A DNA stretch of 64,000 bases from Candidatus Gastranaerophilales bacterium (GTDB lineage: Bacteria > Cyanobacteriota > Vampirovibrionia > Gastranaerophilales > Gastranaerophilaceae), in contig JAFVFO010000038.1 in NCBI GenBank assembly GCA_017475485.1, positions 1 to 64,000 of the forward strand. The letters run 5' to 3'. Positions 8,335 to 17,562 of the stretch are shown here, in pieces. The position numbers were made by a program, and so were the translations under genes. The number at the start of each line of letters is the position of its first letter. Within the stretch, counting starts at the first letter, position 1. The notes under the pieces were generated by a model. The model was not told the origin of the DNA, did not search any database, and was given only the letters and a program-made list of their open reading frames with translations.

Positions 8335-8591
8335 AAAAAATAATCGCAAATAAGTTTTTCTTTTTTCTTGAAAGGATTTGTTTTAATAGCTTCCTTAACC
8401 CTTGTTAAAAACGAAGGTTTAAAGCAAAGTTTTTTATATCTGTCAACCAATATAGCTTTTTGTACAATAACTTTATTGTACTCTTTTGATTTTTCTTCAT
8501 CTAATTCAATATCCGGCGCAAGCTCTTTAAGCCTTTTTTTACAATTAAGTATCTGCGCTTCTAAAGTTTTTTGCGTGTTTTCGTTTTTCAT
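8328..8591 (-). CDS. Small basic hypothetical protein
   Basis: An 87-residue, lysine-rich, mostly helical protein with no signal peptide and no recognised domain. An AAAAGAG ribosome site precedes the start at the right distance, which favours translation. The last residues and the stop codon lie in the 67-bp repeat at 8268-8334, so the original C-terminus may have been replaced by the element. The overlapping plus-strand frame has no protein-like features. Confidence 0.5.
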   Translation of the reverse strand: MKNENTQKTLEAQILNCKKRLKELAPDIELDEEKSKEYNKVIVQKAILVDRYKKLCFKPSFLTRVKEAIKTNPFKKKEKLICDYFLS

Positions 8592-8765
8592 TTTCTAACT
8601 CTTTTAACTAAATGGGGAATAAATCATTTTATGTTCTAATAATACCTTAATTTTAAAATTAAAACTCATCCATGTTGCCTAAAAAAGTAAAATAGCATTT
8701 AGATGATGTATATTTTGGTACTTTATTCAACCAAATAGGGTATTTTTAGATTTTTAAAAAACCAA

Positions 8766-8771
8766 TAAAAT
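8766..8771 (+). promoter_or_regulatory. -10 box of a predicted leaderless promoter (GH38 gene)
   Basis: TAAAAT ends 7 bases before ATG 8779, and no Shine-Dalgarno sequence lies upstream. Transcription would begin at or next to the start codon. Confidence 0.45.
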
Positions 8772-8778
8772 AATATAT

Positions 8779-11013
8779 ATGAAAAAAACAGTATATGGCT
8801 ACCTGCACACCCATTGGGACAGAGAATGGTACAGAGATAAAGAAGATTTTAATATAAGATTGCAAAATATTATAGATACAATAATTTATGAACTGCAATC
8901 AAATCATGCGCCATTTTTTTATTTTGACGGGCAAGTATCTGCAATTTTAGATTATCTTAAATACAATCCCGACAAAAAAGATGTTATTAAAGATTTGGTA
9001 GAATGGCGAAAACTTGCCTTCGGGCCTTACTTTGTCAGTGCAGACAGTTTCCTTGTTGATTTTAGATGTATGCTAAAAAACCTTGAACTCGGAATAAAAT
9101 ATTCAAAAGAATTTTCCGTTAAAAAATTTATTGGTTACATGCCTGATATATTCGGCATTTCGCAATCTGCTTTCAAGGCATTATCATTAAAGAATATAAA
9201 TAAAGCAATAATCTGGCGAGGTGTAAATCCTGAATATTGCGGAAATAGCGCAAACTTTAAAGTCGGCAATATATGTACTACCTGGCTTTCAATGGGATAT
9301 TTTAACGATTTTATTCATAACAGAGATATTAAAGGACTGAAAAAATATTTAGATAAAATATTTAAGTATTCAAAATCAAGCTGTCTTCTGCCGATAGGGG
9401 CTGATCATCTCGGCATGTTAAAAAGCGCAAATCAAGTCATAAGGTATATTAATGAAAATTTAGATGATTATGAAATTGTTTTGACAAATCCTTTTGAATA
9501 TTTTAGAAATAGTAAATTTTTAGCAAAAGCAACCTGTAATGAATTTTTGGATAACATAGAAACATACACTCTGCAAGGGGTTTTGAGTACAAGAATTAAT
9601 CAAAAAATTAAAAATGCCAATGTGCAAAACAAATTAACAAGAATAATCGAAGTACTTAATTATTATTTACAGGAAAAATATACTTCTCATATAGAAGAAA
9701 TTTATAAAACATTGCTTAAAAACCATGCCCACGACAGCATTTGCGGATGTTCATTAGATAGTGTTGCAAATGCGGTTGATACAAGGTTTGATAAATGCGA
9801 ACAAATGCTTGACAGCATTCTTTTGCACATGATATTTGATTTCAAAGAAAAATATAAAATCAAAAAATATTCAAGAAATAAAATCGGATTATTTAATTTA
9901 ACAAATGAAAAAAATCTAAAGGTTGTAAAGTTTAAATTTCCGCGCATATTGGAAAATGCACAGGTTATTAAAAAAGAACGCGGATTCTATTCCGAATTAT
10001 TGGCAGATAACTATAAAATTCCTGTAACGGAAGATATTTGCGATATCTACACCCAGCTTGTTGAAGTAAGTCCTAATAAAAATTTTGCATTTAATACCGT
10101 AAAAATAGAGCGCCCGAGAAACACTTATTCAATAGGCGAAGATTATATAGAAAATTTTAACATCGGACTTTATATAGAAAATAATGAAGTAGTAATTAAA
10201 AACAGAAAAAATAACCAAACCGTTAAATTATCTATAACAGATATTAAAGATGACGGTGACAGCTATAACTTTGCGCCTAATGGCAAAAGGGCGGAAATAC
10301 CGCTTGTTTCTCATAGGATTTTATATGAAGGTAAAATCCAAGGCGCACTAAGATTAAGCTACAAAAATATTGAGCTGGACGCTTTATTAGACAGCCATAG
10401 TAAATTTATACGTTTTAGCACAGTGATTGATAACAAACGTAAAAACCATAAAATTCAGCTTTGTTTAAAGTTTGACGATTATATTACTAAAACAACAGCA
10501 CAAGATGCTATAGGTACAATATCAAGAACCCATGACCCATTATACAAAATGGAAGATTATATTCCTGCATACAGACCTTACGAATTAAGGACAAATTCAT
10601 ATCCTATGCAAAACTTTGTACATTGCAACAATGTATTGGCACTAACAAAAGGCTTGCATGAATATGAAACTTACCAAAATGAATTAAGAATTTGTTTATT
10701 GAGAAGCATAGGCATAATATCTGAACCTAAAAACCCTGCAAGAGCAGTGCCTGCAGGGCCGGCTCTTTTAATACCAAATGCGCAATTAAAAGGTATAAAC
10801 AAGTGCGAATTTGCAATTTCTTTCGGAGAAGTGCACAATGCCTTTATGATTTTAGATGAATTTTTAGAAAATTATGTTGCATTTCCCGCATTATTTACGG
10901 AAGATATTAATTTTGAACTTGATAAAATTGATAAAGACAGTTATTTTTATGGTATAAGTGAAGGTAAGAAAATACTATACAATTATAGACAAGATACAAT
11001 TTCTCTTAAATAA
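8779..11013 (+). CDS. Glycoside hydrolase family 38 (alpha-mannosidase / mannosylglycerate hydrolase-like)
   Basis: A 744-residue cytoplasmic retaining glycosidase acting on alpha-mannosides. The N-terminal zinc motif is HTHWDREWY (10-18, with His12 and Asp14), the nucleophile is Asp123 in GYMPDIFGISQ, and the middle domain carries NHAHDSICGCSLDS, a hallmark of the MngB/mannosylglycerate hydrolase branch. No signal peptide is present. The exact substrate (mannosylglycerate, glycan mannose or other) cannot be told from sequence alone. The start is set by a TAAAAT box 7 bases upstream with no ribosome site, suggesting a leaderless message. The leucine-rich gene follows after 10 bases. Confidence 0.85.
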   Translation: MKKTVYGYLHTHWDREWYRDKEDFNIRLQNIIDTIIYELQSNHAPFFYFDGQVSAILDYLKYNPDKKDVIKDLVEWRKLAFGPYFVSADSFLVDFRCMLKNLELGIKYSKEFSVKKFIGYMPDIFGISQSAFKALSLKNINKAIIWRGVNPEYCGNSANFKVGNICTTWLSMGYFNDFIHNRDIKGLKKYLDKIFKYSKSSCLLPIGADHLGMLKSANQVIRYINENLDDYEIVLTNPFEYFRNSKFLAKATCNEFLDNIETYTLQGVLSTRINQKIKNANVQNKLTRIIEVLNYYLQEKYTSHIEEIYKTLLKNHAHDSICGCSLDSVANAVDTRFDKCEQMLDSILLHMIFDFKEKYKIKKYSRNKIGLFNLTNEKNLKVVKFKFPRILENAQVIKKERGFYSELLADNYKIPVTEDICDIYTQLVEVSPNKNFAFNTVKIERPRNTYSIGEDYIENFNIGLYIENNEVVIKNRKNNQTVKLSITDIKDDGDSYNFAPNGKRAEIPLVSHRILYEGKIQGALRLSYKNIELDALLDSHSKFIRFSTVIDNKRKNHKIQLCLKFDDYITKTTAQDAIGTISRTHDPLYKMEDYIPAYRPYELRTNSYPMQNFVHCNNVLALTKGLHEYETYQNELRICLLRSIGIISEPKNPARAVPAGPALLIPNAQLKGINKCEFAISFGEVHNAFMILDEFLENYVAFPALFTEDINFELDKIDKDSYFYGISEGKKILYNYRQDTISLK

Positions 11014-11023
11014 AGGAGTACAA

Positions 11024-11857
11024 ATGGAAATAAAAGAAGCAATTGAAATATTTGAAAAATACGGTATCAAAACCTCTGTTGACAGCAACAATTTAATTAC
11101 AATTTCGCATTATGCACAGCCGAGGGAAAAAACCTTTTTTGAACTTGGTATTAATGAAGATGAGCTGATTGAAAACGTTGTAGCCTGCGCAGGTGTTTTT
11201 GATGCAAGAAAATCAAAACTTACAACTTTTCCTTTGTCTGCAAGCAAAGAAATAAGGCTTTATGAAGATAATGAAATATCTGAAATGCCCGAATTGCGCG
11301 CAGCAGGTCTTTTTGTTGTAAATAAAAAACTGAAAAAACTTCCGAAATTAAAGTTTGTCAGCTCTATACAGCTTGAAGATTCGCCGATTAAAACACTTCC
11401 TAAATTAAAACAAGCAGGTATTTTGATTGCGCAAAATTCACAACTTAAGGAACTTCCCATGCTTGAAACAGTCGCAAGATTATGTATTGTAGATTGTCCT
11501 TTGGAAGATTTGAAAAATCTTAAATATGCAGGGGATATTTTCCTTTGTTCTTCCGATGAAAATAACAAAATAGATATTCAATCTTTAAGCAAATTGGAAG
11601 AAGTAGAAAAACTTTTTGTTGCAAATTCAACTCTTAAGTCAATTCCGCAATTGAAAAAAGCCAATAAAATAGGTTTATACAATTGCGCAATCAAAAGTAT
11701 AAAACAATCCTTAGGTGCAGAAGTTGAAATAGCAAACAAAATTACGGATGAAGAATTATCTGAAAAATTTGATAACTTCACAGATTGGTACAACTCAGAC
11801 GTACTGCAAAAATCCATGGATATCTTAGGCGATATCGTTAATAAAATTAATTCCTAA
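11024..11857 (+). CDS. Leucine-rich repeat-like protein
   Basis: A 277-residue protein whose middle (about 55-235) is built from roughly 20-residue units of the form I-x-L-x-(D/N)-x-x-L-K-x-L-P-x-L-K, for example KLKKLPKLKFVSSIQLEDSP and QLKELPMLETVARLCIVDCP. This suggests a solenoid, leucine-rich fold used for binding. It has no signal peptide or membrane segment. I chose ATG 11024 because AAAGGAG lies 5-6 bases upstream; an in-frame ATG at 10958 would overlap the GH38 gene by 56 bases and lacks such a site. Function unknown. Confidence 0.75.
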   Translation: MEIKEAIEIFEKYGIKTSVDSNNLITISHYAQPREKTFFELGINEDELIENVVACAGVFDARKSKLTTFPLSASKEIRLYEDNEISEMPELRAAGLFVVNKKLKKLPKLKFVSSIQLEDSPIKTLPKLKQAGILIAQNSQLKELPMLETVARLCIVDCPLEDLKNLKYAGDIFLCSSDENNKIDIQSLSKLEEVEKLFVANSTLKSIPQLKKANKIGLYNCAIKSIKQSLGAEVEIANKITDEELSEKFDNFTDWYNSDVLQKSMDILGDIVNKINS

Positions 11858-11866
11858 GCATTCTAC

Positions 11867-11896
11867 TTGAAAATAGGTGCGCCAATATGATAATAT
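11867..11896 (+). promoter_or_regulatory. Promoter of def, possibly leaderless
   Basis: TTGAAA (11867-11872) lies 16 bp before GATAAT (11889-11894) and 18 bp before TAATAT (11891-11896). The start codon at 11903 follows 6-8 bases later, with no Shine-Dalgarno sequence between. Confidence 0.45.
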
Positions 11897-11902
11897 TGTG
11901 TT

Positions 11903-12523
11903 ATGTCTATATTAAAAATTATTGAATATGGCAATCCTGTTTTAAGAGAGCCATGCAAGGAAGTAAGTAAAATTTCCAAAAAAATAAAAACTCTTGCCAT
12001 GGATTTATTAGATACCATGTACAAGGCAAATGGAGTTGGTTTAGCAGCACCTCAAGTGGGTGTTAATTTAAGAATGTTTGTCATAGATGTATCTGACCCT
12101 AAAGGGCCGATTAATCCGACGATTTTTATTAATCCTAAAATAATTAAAAAAACAGGTGCAATAAACAGCTATGAAGGTTGCTTAAGTTTTCCTCAGGCAT
12201 ATACAAATGTCAGAAGATATTCTAATGTCACAATCAAAGCTCTTGATATCCATGGTCGTCCGTTTGTTATGGAAGCAAAAAACGGAGAATTACTTGCCCG
12301 CGCGATACAGCATGAATATGACCACTTAGACGGTAAATTGTTTATTGACCATTGCAGAAATCGCTTCGAGGCTAACCAAGTATTACAAAAATACAATCTT
12401 CCCCCTGTTGAAGAAGATAGGCTTATTGATGAAGAATTTTTAGAGGATGAAATAGTTAAATACGAGCTTGAACATCCTGAAGTTGTAGAACAACAAAGAA
12501 AAGAACAAGAAACTGATGAATAA
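11903..12523 (+). CDS. def: Peptide deformylase
   Basis: Removes the formyl group from the N-terminal methionine of new proteins. All three metal-site motifs are present: GVGLAAPQVG (44-53), EGCLSFP (91-97, ligand Cys93) and QHEYDHLDG (136-144, His137, Glu138, His141). The 206-residue length includes an acidic C-terminal extension of about 45 residues beyond the core. It overlaps fmt by 8 bases, the usual def-fmt pairing of the enzymes that remove and add the formyl group. Confidence 0.97.
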   Translation: MSILKIIEYGNPVLREPCKEVSKISKKIKTLAMDLLDTMYKANGVGLAAPQVGVNLRMFVIDVSDPKGPINPTIFINPKIIKKTGAINSYEGCLSFPQAYTNVRRYSNVTIKALDIHGRPFVMEAKNGELLARAIQHEYDHLDGKLFIDHCRNRFEANQVLQKYNLPPVEEDRLIDEEFLEDEIVKYELEHPEVVEQQRKEQETDE

Positions 12524-13457
12524 AATTAAGGTAGTATTTTTTGCAACACCGGATATTGCAATATCTTCATTTGAATTTTTTATAAATTCTCCTGATTATA
12601 CTATGGAAGCACTTGTTACAATTAAGCCGAAAGCCCAAAATAGGGGCAATAAAATAGTTCAAAGAAATATTACCGCTATTGCCCGCAAAAATAATATCCC
12701 TGTATTTGAACCTGATAAAATCTCAAAAGAGCCTGATATCATAGAACAACTTAAAAAAATAAATCCTGACTTTTTTGTTACATTTGCATTCGGCCAAATT
12801 TTATCACAAGAAGTTATTGATATACCGCGCATTGCAACAATAAATCTGCATGCCAGCTTACTGCCCGAATACAGAGGCGCAAACCCAATAGCTCAAGCCA
12901 TAATTGACGGCAAAACAAAAACCGGTATTACAACAATGAAAACAGTTCTGGCACTTGATGCCGGCGATATTTGTCTTCAGGATGAAATTGAAATTTCCCA
13001 AGAAATGAATGTTGTTGAATTAATGGATGAGATTTCAAATCGTTCTCCAAAATTGCTTGATAAAACATTAAAAGGACTATACGAAGGCAGTTTGAACTCA
13101 ATTTGTCAGGATGAAACTTGTGCAACTTTTACAAAAAAATTAAATAAACAAGATAAAATAATCAATTGGAATACAAAATCATCCGAACTGCACAATAAAA
13201 TCAGGGGTATGTATCAAATTAACACTAATCATACGACATTCAACAATAAAATTATAAAAGTTTTAAAAACCCGCCCCTCAAATTGTACGGGAAATGCTTG
13301 CGAAGTATTGGATATCACAAAAGAAGGTATCATAATAGGGTGCAAGGAAGGTTCGCTTGAACTGCTAAAAGTTAAACCCGAAGGCAAAGGGGAAATGAAA
13401 GCAAGCGACTGGGCACGCGGTGCAAGAATTAAAAAGGGCGATATTTTAGGGAGATAG
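12516..13457 (+). CDS. fmt: Methionyl-tRNA formyltransferase
   Basis: Transfers a formyl group from 10-formyl-tetrahydrofolate to initiator Met-tRNA. The 313-residue protein has the catalytic set Asn110, His112 and Asp148 in INLHASLLPEYRGANPI and LALDAGDI, equivalent to N106/H108/D144 of E. coli. The C-terminal beta-barrel domain (about 205-313) is present. The first loop reads FFATPDIA, a mild variant of GTPDFA. Its start lies inside the def 3' end. Confidence 0.96.
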   Translation: MNKIKVVFFATPDIAISSFEFFINSPDYTMEALVTIKPKAQNRGNKIVQRNITAIARKNNIPVFEPDKISKEPDIIEQLKKINPDFFVTFAFGQILSQEVIDIPRIATINLHASLLPEYRGANPIAQAIIDGKTKTGITTMKTVLALDAGDICLQDEIEISQEMNVVELMDEISNRSPKLLDKTLKGLYEGSLNSICQDETCATFTKKLNKQDKIINWNTKSSELHNKIRGMYQINTNHTTFNNKIIKVLKTRPSNCTGNACEVLDITKEGIIIGCKEGSLELLKVKPEGKGEMKASDWARGARIKKGDILGR

Positions 13458-13466
13458 TTAAACAAA

Positions 13467-13841
13467 ATGTATTCAAGAGGAGTCAGAGGCGCAATAACAC
13501 TGGATGAAAATACGCAAGAAGCCGTTAAGCAGGGTATAATCGAGCTTTTAGATGAAATACTTATCCAAAATGAAATTGCAACAGAAGATATTGCATTTGC
13601 AATTTTTACATTAACCAATGACATAAATGCCGATTTTCCCGCTAAATATGCGCGTCTTCACTGCAAGTTTAACAATGTTCCAATGATGTGCTATCATGAA
13701 TTAGAAACTCCAAACAGTCTGAAAAAATGCCTGAGAGTACTGCTAAATATCAATACAAACAAAGCTCAAGATGAAATTAAGCATATTTATTTAAAAGGTG
13801 CAAAAATTTTAAGAGAGGATATAACTAATGGAAATAACTAA
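13467..13841 (+). CDS. aroH: Chorismate mutase, AroH class
   Basis: Converts chorismate to prephenate for phenylalanine and tyrosine synthesis. The 124-residue protein matches the trimeric AroH family: the opening YSRGVRGAITLDENTQEAV has the active-site Arg7, DFPAKYAR follows, and the pocket residues Cys and Glu in MMCYHELE and Arg in CLRVLL are in place. An AGGGAGA ribosome site precedes ATG. It overlaps the M16 peptidase gene by 14 bases, so the two are probably co-translated. Confidence 0.93.
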   Translation: MYSRGVRGAITLDENTQEAVKQGIIELLDEILIQNEIATEDIAFAIFTLTNDINADFPAKYARLHCKFNNVPMMCYHELETPNSLKKCLRVLLNINTNKAQDEIKHIYLKGAKILREDITNGNN

Positions 13842-15168
13842 ACACGAAGAAATAATATACCCTTATCTTGAAAATCCGCTTGATATCTATACATTTGATA
13901 ACGGATACAAAGCTGTTTTAGCATATAAAAAAAGCCCCATTATAAATATAAGCTCATGGGTTAAGACAGGTTCAATTAATGAAAATTCGCAAAACAACGG
14001 CGTATCGCATTTTGTGGAACATTTGTTATTCAAAGGCACGAACAAATATCCGGCAGGCGTTTTTGATAAAACCATGGAGCAATTAGGCGGAATTATTAAT
14101 GCTGCAACTTGGAAAGATTATACTTTTTATTATATAAATATTCCGAAAGAACACTATAAAATAGCTCTTGAAATGCATGGAGATATGATAGTTGATGCAA
14201 TATTTCCAAAAGAAGAAATAGGTTCAGCCTTTAACCCCGAAGGAAAAGCACCCGAAGACAAGCGTGAAAGATATGTTGTTATCGAAGAAATAAAAATGGG
14301 CGAAGATAACAACTGGCGCAAAGTTTATAAAAGCCTTAATAATGTGATGTATGAAAAACATCCGTATAAGCGCGAAGTTATAGGTACAAAAGAAATTATT
14401 GCAAATATATCTCAAGAAGAAATTATGAGATATTATAAAACCTTCTATACTCCTGAAAATATTACAACCATTGTTGCGGGCGACTTTGACAAAAATGAAA
14501 TGATTAATTTGATTAAAGAAAATTTCAAGTTTAAAAAGTCTAATCTTGAGCCTTCTAAACCGGATGAGCGCATTATTGAAACAAGAATTAAAAATCCCCA
14601 AACAATCATCAATTATTCCGAAGTGAATACAGGATATTTGATGATAGGCGCATTATGTGACAGTGCAAAAAACCTGAAAGAAACAATAGCGCTTGACTTA
14701 TTATCAACAATTTTAGGCGACGGCAAAAGTTCAAGACTATATTCGGCATTAATTGAAAAACCTGATGAACCTTATTATTATCAAATAGAAAGCTGTCATT
14801 ACCAATTCCGAGATGGCGATAACTTCTTTATTGAGGCTAATTTTGATGCCGATAAAAAAGATATTGTTATAGATGAATTAAAAGGATACCTTAAAAACTT
14901 AGAACATATTAACGAAGATGAATTCAATAAAGCCAAAAAACGCGCTAAGGTTAACTTTGTACAAGATTCTGAAATGGTTGCGGATATTGCAGATTCAATC
15001 GGTTACTGGATGAGTGTTTGTGACGATATAACTCTTGCTAATAAATATTTAGATACACTGGATAAAATTGATTGCAATTACTTAGAAGAAATTGCACGCA
15101 AATATCTAAATCCTGAATATGTCAGTGCAAGTATGATTTTGCCGAAATTATCAGAGGAGAAAAAATAA
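13828..15168 (+). CDS. M16 family zinc metallopeptidase, catalytic subunit
   Basis: A 446-residue pitrilysin/processing-peptidase-type protein. The inverted zinc motif HFVEH (61-65) and the downstream acidic ligand in VVIEEIKMGED (about 153/154) are intact, so it should be active. No signal peptide is present. It is followed, with a one-base TAATG overlap, by a partner lacking the zinc motif, the common pairing of active and inactive M16 subunits that form a clam-shell heterodimer degrading or processing peptides. Confidence 0.9.
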   Translation: MEITKHEEIIYPYLENPLDIYTFDNGYKAVLAYKKSPIINISSWVKTGSINENSQNNGVSHFVEHLLFKGTNKYPAGVFDKTMEQLGGIINAATWKDYTFYYINIPKEHYKIALEMHGDMIVDAIFPKEEIGSAFNPEGKAPEDKRERYVVIEEIKMGEDNNWRKVYKSLNNVMYEKHPYKREVIGTKEIIANISQEEIMRYYKTFYTPENITTIVAGDFDKNEMINLIKENFKFKKSNLEPSKPDERIIETRIKNPQTIINYSEVNTGYLMIGALCDSAKNLKETIALDLLSTILGDGKSSRLYSALIEKPDEPYYYQIESCHYQFRDGDNFFIEANFDADKKDIVIDELKGYLKNLEHINEDEFNKAKKRAKVNFVQDSEMVADIADSIGYWMSVCDDITLANKYLDTLDKIDCNYLEEIARKYLNPEYVSASMILPKLSEEKK

Positions 15169-16394
15169 TGCAACATTTTAATAAATCGGGAATAAATATA
15201 CTGCTTGAACAGTCTAAAGCTACTCCAAGAATGTGTGCTTCTTTTTTCTTTAAAACAAGTAAAAAAGAAAAAATTTACGGCATTAATTCACTTCTTGCAA
15301 GGTTATTGCTTCAAGGTACAAAAAAATACTCTGCCTCTGAATTGGCATTAGAATTTGAAAATGAATGTATTGATATTTCCTCAAAAGCAAAACAAGATTA
15401 TATAAAATTATCTTTAGTATTTTTAAATGAAGATTTTAAAAAGGCAATGGATTTGGTTGCCGATTTAATTGAAAATTCCACTTTTGAAAATTGGGAAAAA
15501 GAGATATTTAAAATCAAAGGCGAAATCATTTCAGACCTTGACAACCCAAAAATAAAGCTAACAGATACTTTTATAAAAGAAATATTTAAAAATCATCCTT
15601 ATTCTTCAACTTTAACAAATATTTTAGATGATATAGATAAAATTACTTTTAATGATGTAAAAGAAGCGCATAAACAAATGCTTGAAAACGCTCAAGCAGT
15701 TGTTTTAGTAGGTGATTATGAAAATGAAGATGAAATGCTTTCATACTTGGAAGAAAAATTTCCCTTTATGAAATCAATTCCAAGCGAAAATGAAATAGAA
15801 GATTTGTTTAAGAATGATATCAATGAAGATAAAACAATTTTTGTTGAAAAAAATGATGCAATGCAGGCGCAAATCCTTCAAGGCTGGCTTGTTGAATCAT
15901 TCACATCCGATAAATGCGCTAAAATATCCGTATTAAATAATATTTTAGGTGCTTCCGGTTTATCAAGCAGATTATTTATTAACCTCAGAGATAAACAAGG
16001 ACTGGCTTATACCGTCAGAAGCCAATATGAAACCCTGCTCCATAGCGGAATTTTCACTCTTTATATAGGAACTGACCCTAAAAACATTCAAAAATCACTT
16101 GACGGCTTTTATGATGAATTAAAAAAGCTGGCGGATACACCTGTTAGTGACGAAGAATTAAAAGGCGCGAAGGAAAATATATCAGGAAGAATTAAATATT
16201 TTACCCAAAATAATTCTCAAATAGCTTCTGTTGAAGGTTATGATTTTATTATGGGGCTTGGGCTTAACTACGGTCAAGTTTTCTTAAAAGATGTATTTAA
16301 CGTAACAAAAGAAGATGTTAAATCAATTGCAAGTATGCTTTTAAGTATGCCTAAATTAAATGTAATTATTGCACCCAAAGAATATCGTATATAA
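15168..16394 (+). CDS. M16 family peptidase-like protein, inactive partner
   Basis: A 408-residue M16 protein in which the HxxEH position reads differently (NSLLARLLLQGTKKYS), so it cannot bind zinc. It keeps the substrate-positioning segment of the inactive subunit, GLAYTVRSQYETL followed by FTLYIGTDP. It probably acts as the second half of a heterodimer with the preceding gene. The stop lies 1 base before the likely hydF start. Confidence 0.88.
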   Translation: MQHFNKSGINILLEQSKATPRMCASFFFKTSKKEKIYGINSLLARLLLQGTKKYSASELALEFENECIDISSKAKQDYIKLSLVFLNEDFKKAMDLVADLIENSTFENWEKEIFKIKGEIISDLDNPKIKLTDTFIKEIFKNHPYSSTLTNILDDIDKITFNDVKEAHKQMLENAQAVVLVGDYENEDEMLSYLEEKFPFMKSIPSENEIEDLFKNDINEDKTIFVEKNDAMQAQILQGWLVESFTSDKCAKISVLNNILGASGLSSRLFINLRDKQGLAYTVRSQYETLLHSGIFTLYIGTDPKNIQKSLDGFYDELKKLADTPVSDEELKGAKENISGRIKYFTQNNSQIASVEGYDFIMGLGLNYGQVFLKDVFNVTKEDVKSIASMLLSMPKLNVIIAPKEYRI

Positions 16395-16395
16395 A

Positions 16396-17562
16396 ATGAC
16401 ACAAACTACATTAGTTGCAAACAGAACCCATATAACTTTTTTTGGCTGTACAAATGCAGGTAAATCAAGTTTGGTTAATGCTATAACAAATCAGGATTTA
16501 TCTGTGGTATCCGAAATAAAAGGTACAACAACAGACCCTGTTTCAAAAACCATGGAGCTTTTACCTTTAGGTGCGGTTGTAATTATTGATACTCCGGGGT
16601 TTGATGATACATCCGAACTTGGCGAAAAAAGAATAGAAAAAACAAATAAAGTTTTATCTAAAACAGATATAGCAATTTTGGTTGTTGATGCAAACATTGG
16701 TTTATCAAACAAAGATAATGAGCTTATTGAACTTTTTAAAAAGAGGAATACACCTTATTTAATTGTTTATAATAAGTCAGATATCAAAAAACTTGAAAAT
16801 AAACTTTGCGTAAGTGCAAAAACCGGCGAAAATATTGAACTGTTAAAAGAAAAAATAGCACAATTAAAACCCGAAATAAAAGAAAAATATATTATCAAAG
16901 ATAAATTAAAACAAAAAGATACGGTAATTTTGGTTATCCCGATTGATGAATCAGCCCCGAAAGGAAGAATAATTCTGCCTCAGCAAAATGTCTTAAGGGA
17001 ATTATTAGATAATCATAATTCTATAATCTGCTGTCAAACAGATGAATTAAAAGACAATCTGAAACATAACCCCTCTTTAGTTATAACTGATTCTCAGGCA
17101 TTTAATAAAGTATCGGAGATTGTACCTGATAATATTTTATTAACCTCTTTTTCTATACTTTTTGCAAATTATAAGGGTGAATTATCTGTTTTAATTGAAG
17201 GGGCAAAAAAATTAAAAGAATTAAAAGAGGGCGATAAAGTACTAATTTCTGAAGGATGTACACACCACAGACAATGTAACGACATAGGAACAGTTAAAAT
17301 TCCCAATTGGATAGAAAAATATACAAATAAAAAATTTAATTTTGAATTTACTCAAGGCGGCGAATTTCCAAAAGATTTAAGTAAATATTCACTTATTATT
17401 CACTGCGGGGGCTGTATGCTAAATGAAAAAGAAATGAAATACAGAATTAAAACCGCGCAAGACCAAGGTATTAAAATAATTAATTACGGCATTTTAATTG
17501 CTTATATGAACGGGATTTTAAAACGTGCGCTGGAAATTTTTCCCGAAATAAAAATCAGCTAA
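16396..17562 (+). CDS. hydF: [FeFe]-hydrogenase maturation GTPase HydF
   Basis: Scaffold GTPase on which the di-iron subcluster of the H-cluster is built before transfer to the hydrogenase. The 388-residue protein has an N-terminal GTPase domain (P-loop GCTNAGKS, 17-24; DTPG, 65-68; NKSD, 126-129), a middle dimerisation domain and a C-terminal iron-sulphur site CTH (288-290) ... HCGGC (336-340), the diagnostic HydF set. I start at ATG 16396 rather than 16369, because the longer form only overlaps the preceding gene. It meets the opposing JAMM gene tail to tail with an 8-base overlap. Confidence 0.93.
   Translation: MTQTTLVANRTHITFFGCTNAGKSSLVNAITNQDLSVVSEIKGTTTDPVSKTMELLPLGAVVIIDTPGFDDTSELGEKRIEKTNKVLSKTDIAILVVDANIGLSNKDNELIELFKKRNTPYLIVYNKSDIKKLENKLCVSAKTGENIELLKEKIAQLKPEIKEKYIIKDKLKQKDTVILVIPIDESAPKGRIILPQQNVLRELLDNHNSIICCQTDELKDNLKHNPSLVITDSQAFNKVSEIVPDNILLTSFSILFANYKGELSVLIEGAKKLKELKEGDKVLISEGCTHHRQCNDIGTVKIPNWIEKYTNKKFNFEFTQGGEFPKDLSKYSLIIHCGGCMLNEKEMKYRIKTAQDQGIKIINYGILIAYMNGILKRALEIFPEIKIS

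Noticed and set aside
8132..8353. 73-residue plus-strand ORF with an internally duplicated peptide (SPAFAKR...)
   Set aside because: It merely translates the two 67-bp intergenic repeats; it has no ribosome site and its sequence follows the DNA repeat units.
10958..11023. N-terminal extension of the leucine-rich protein
   Set aside because: The added 22 residues overlap the GH38 gene in another frame and the strong AAAGGAG site points to ATG 11024.
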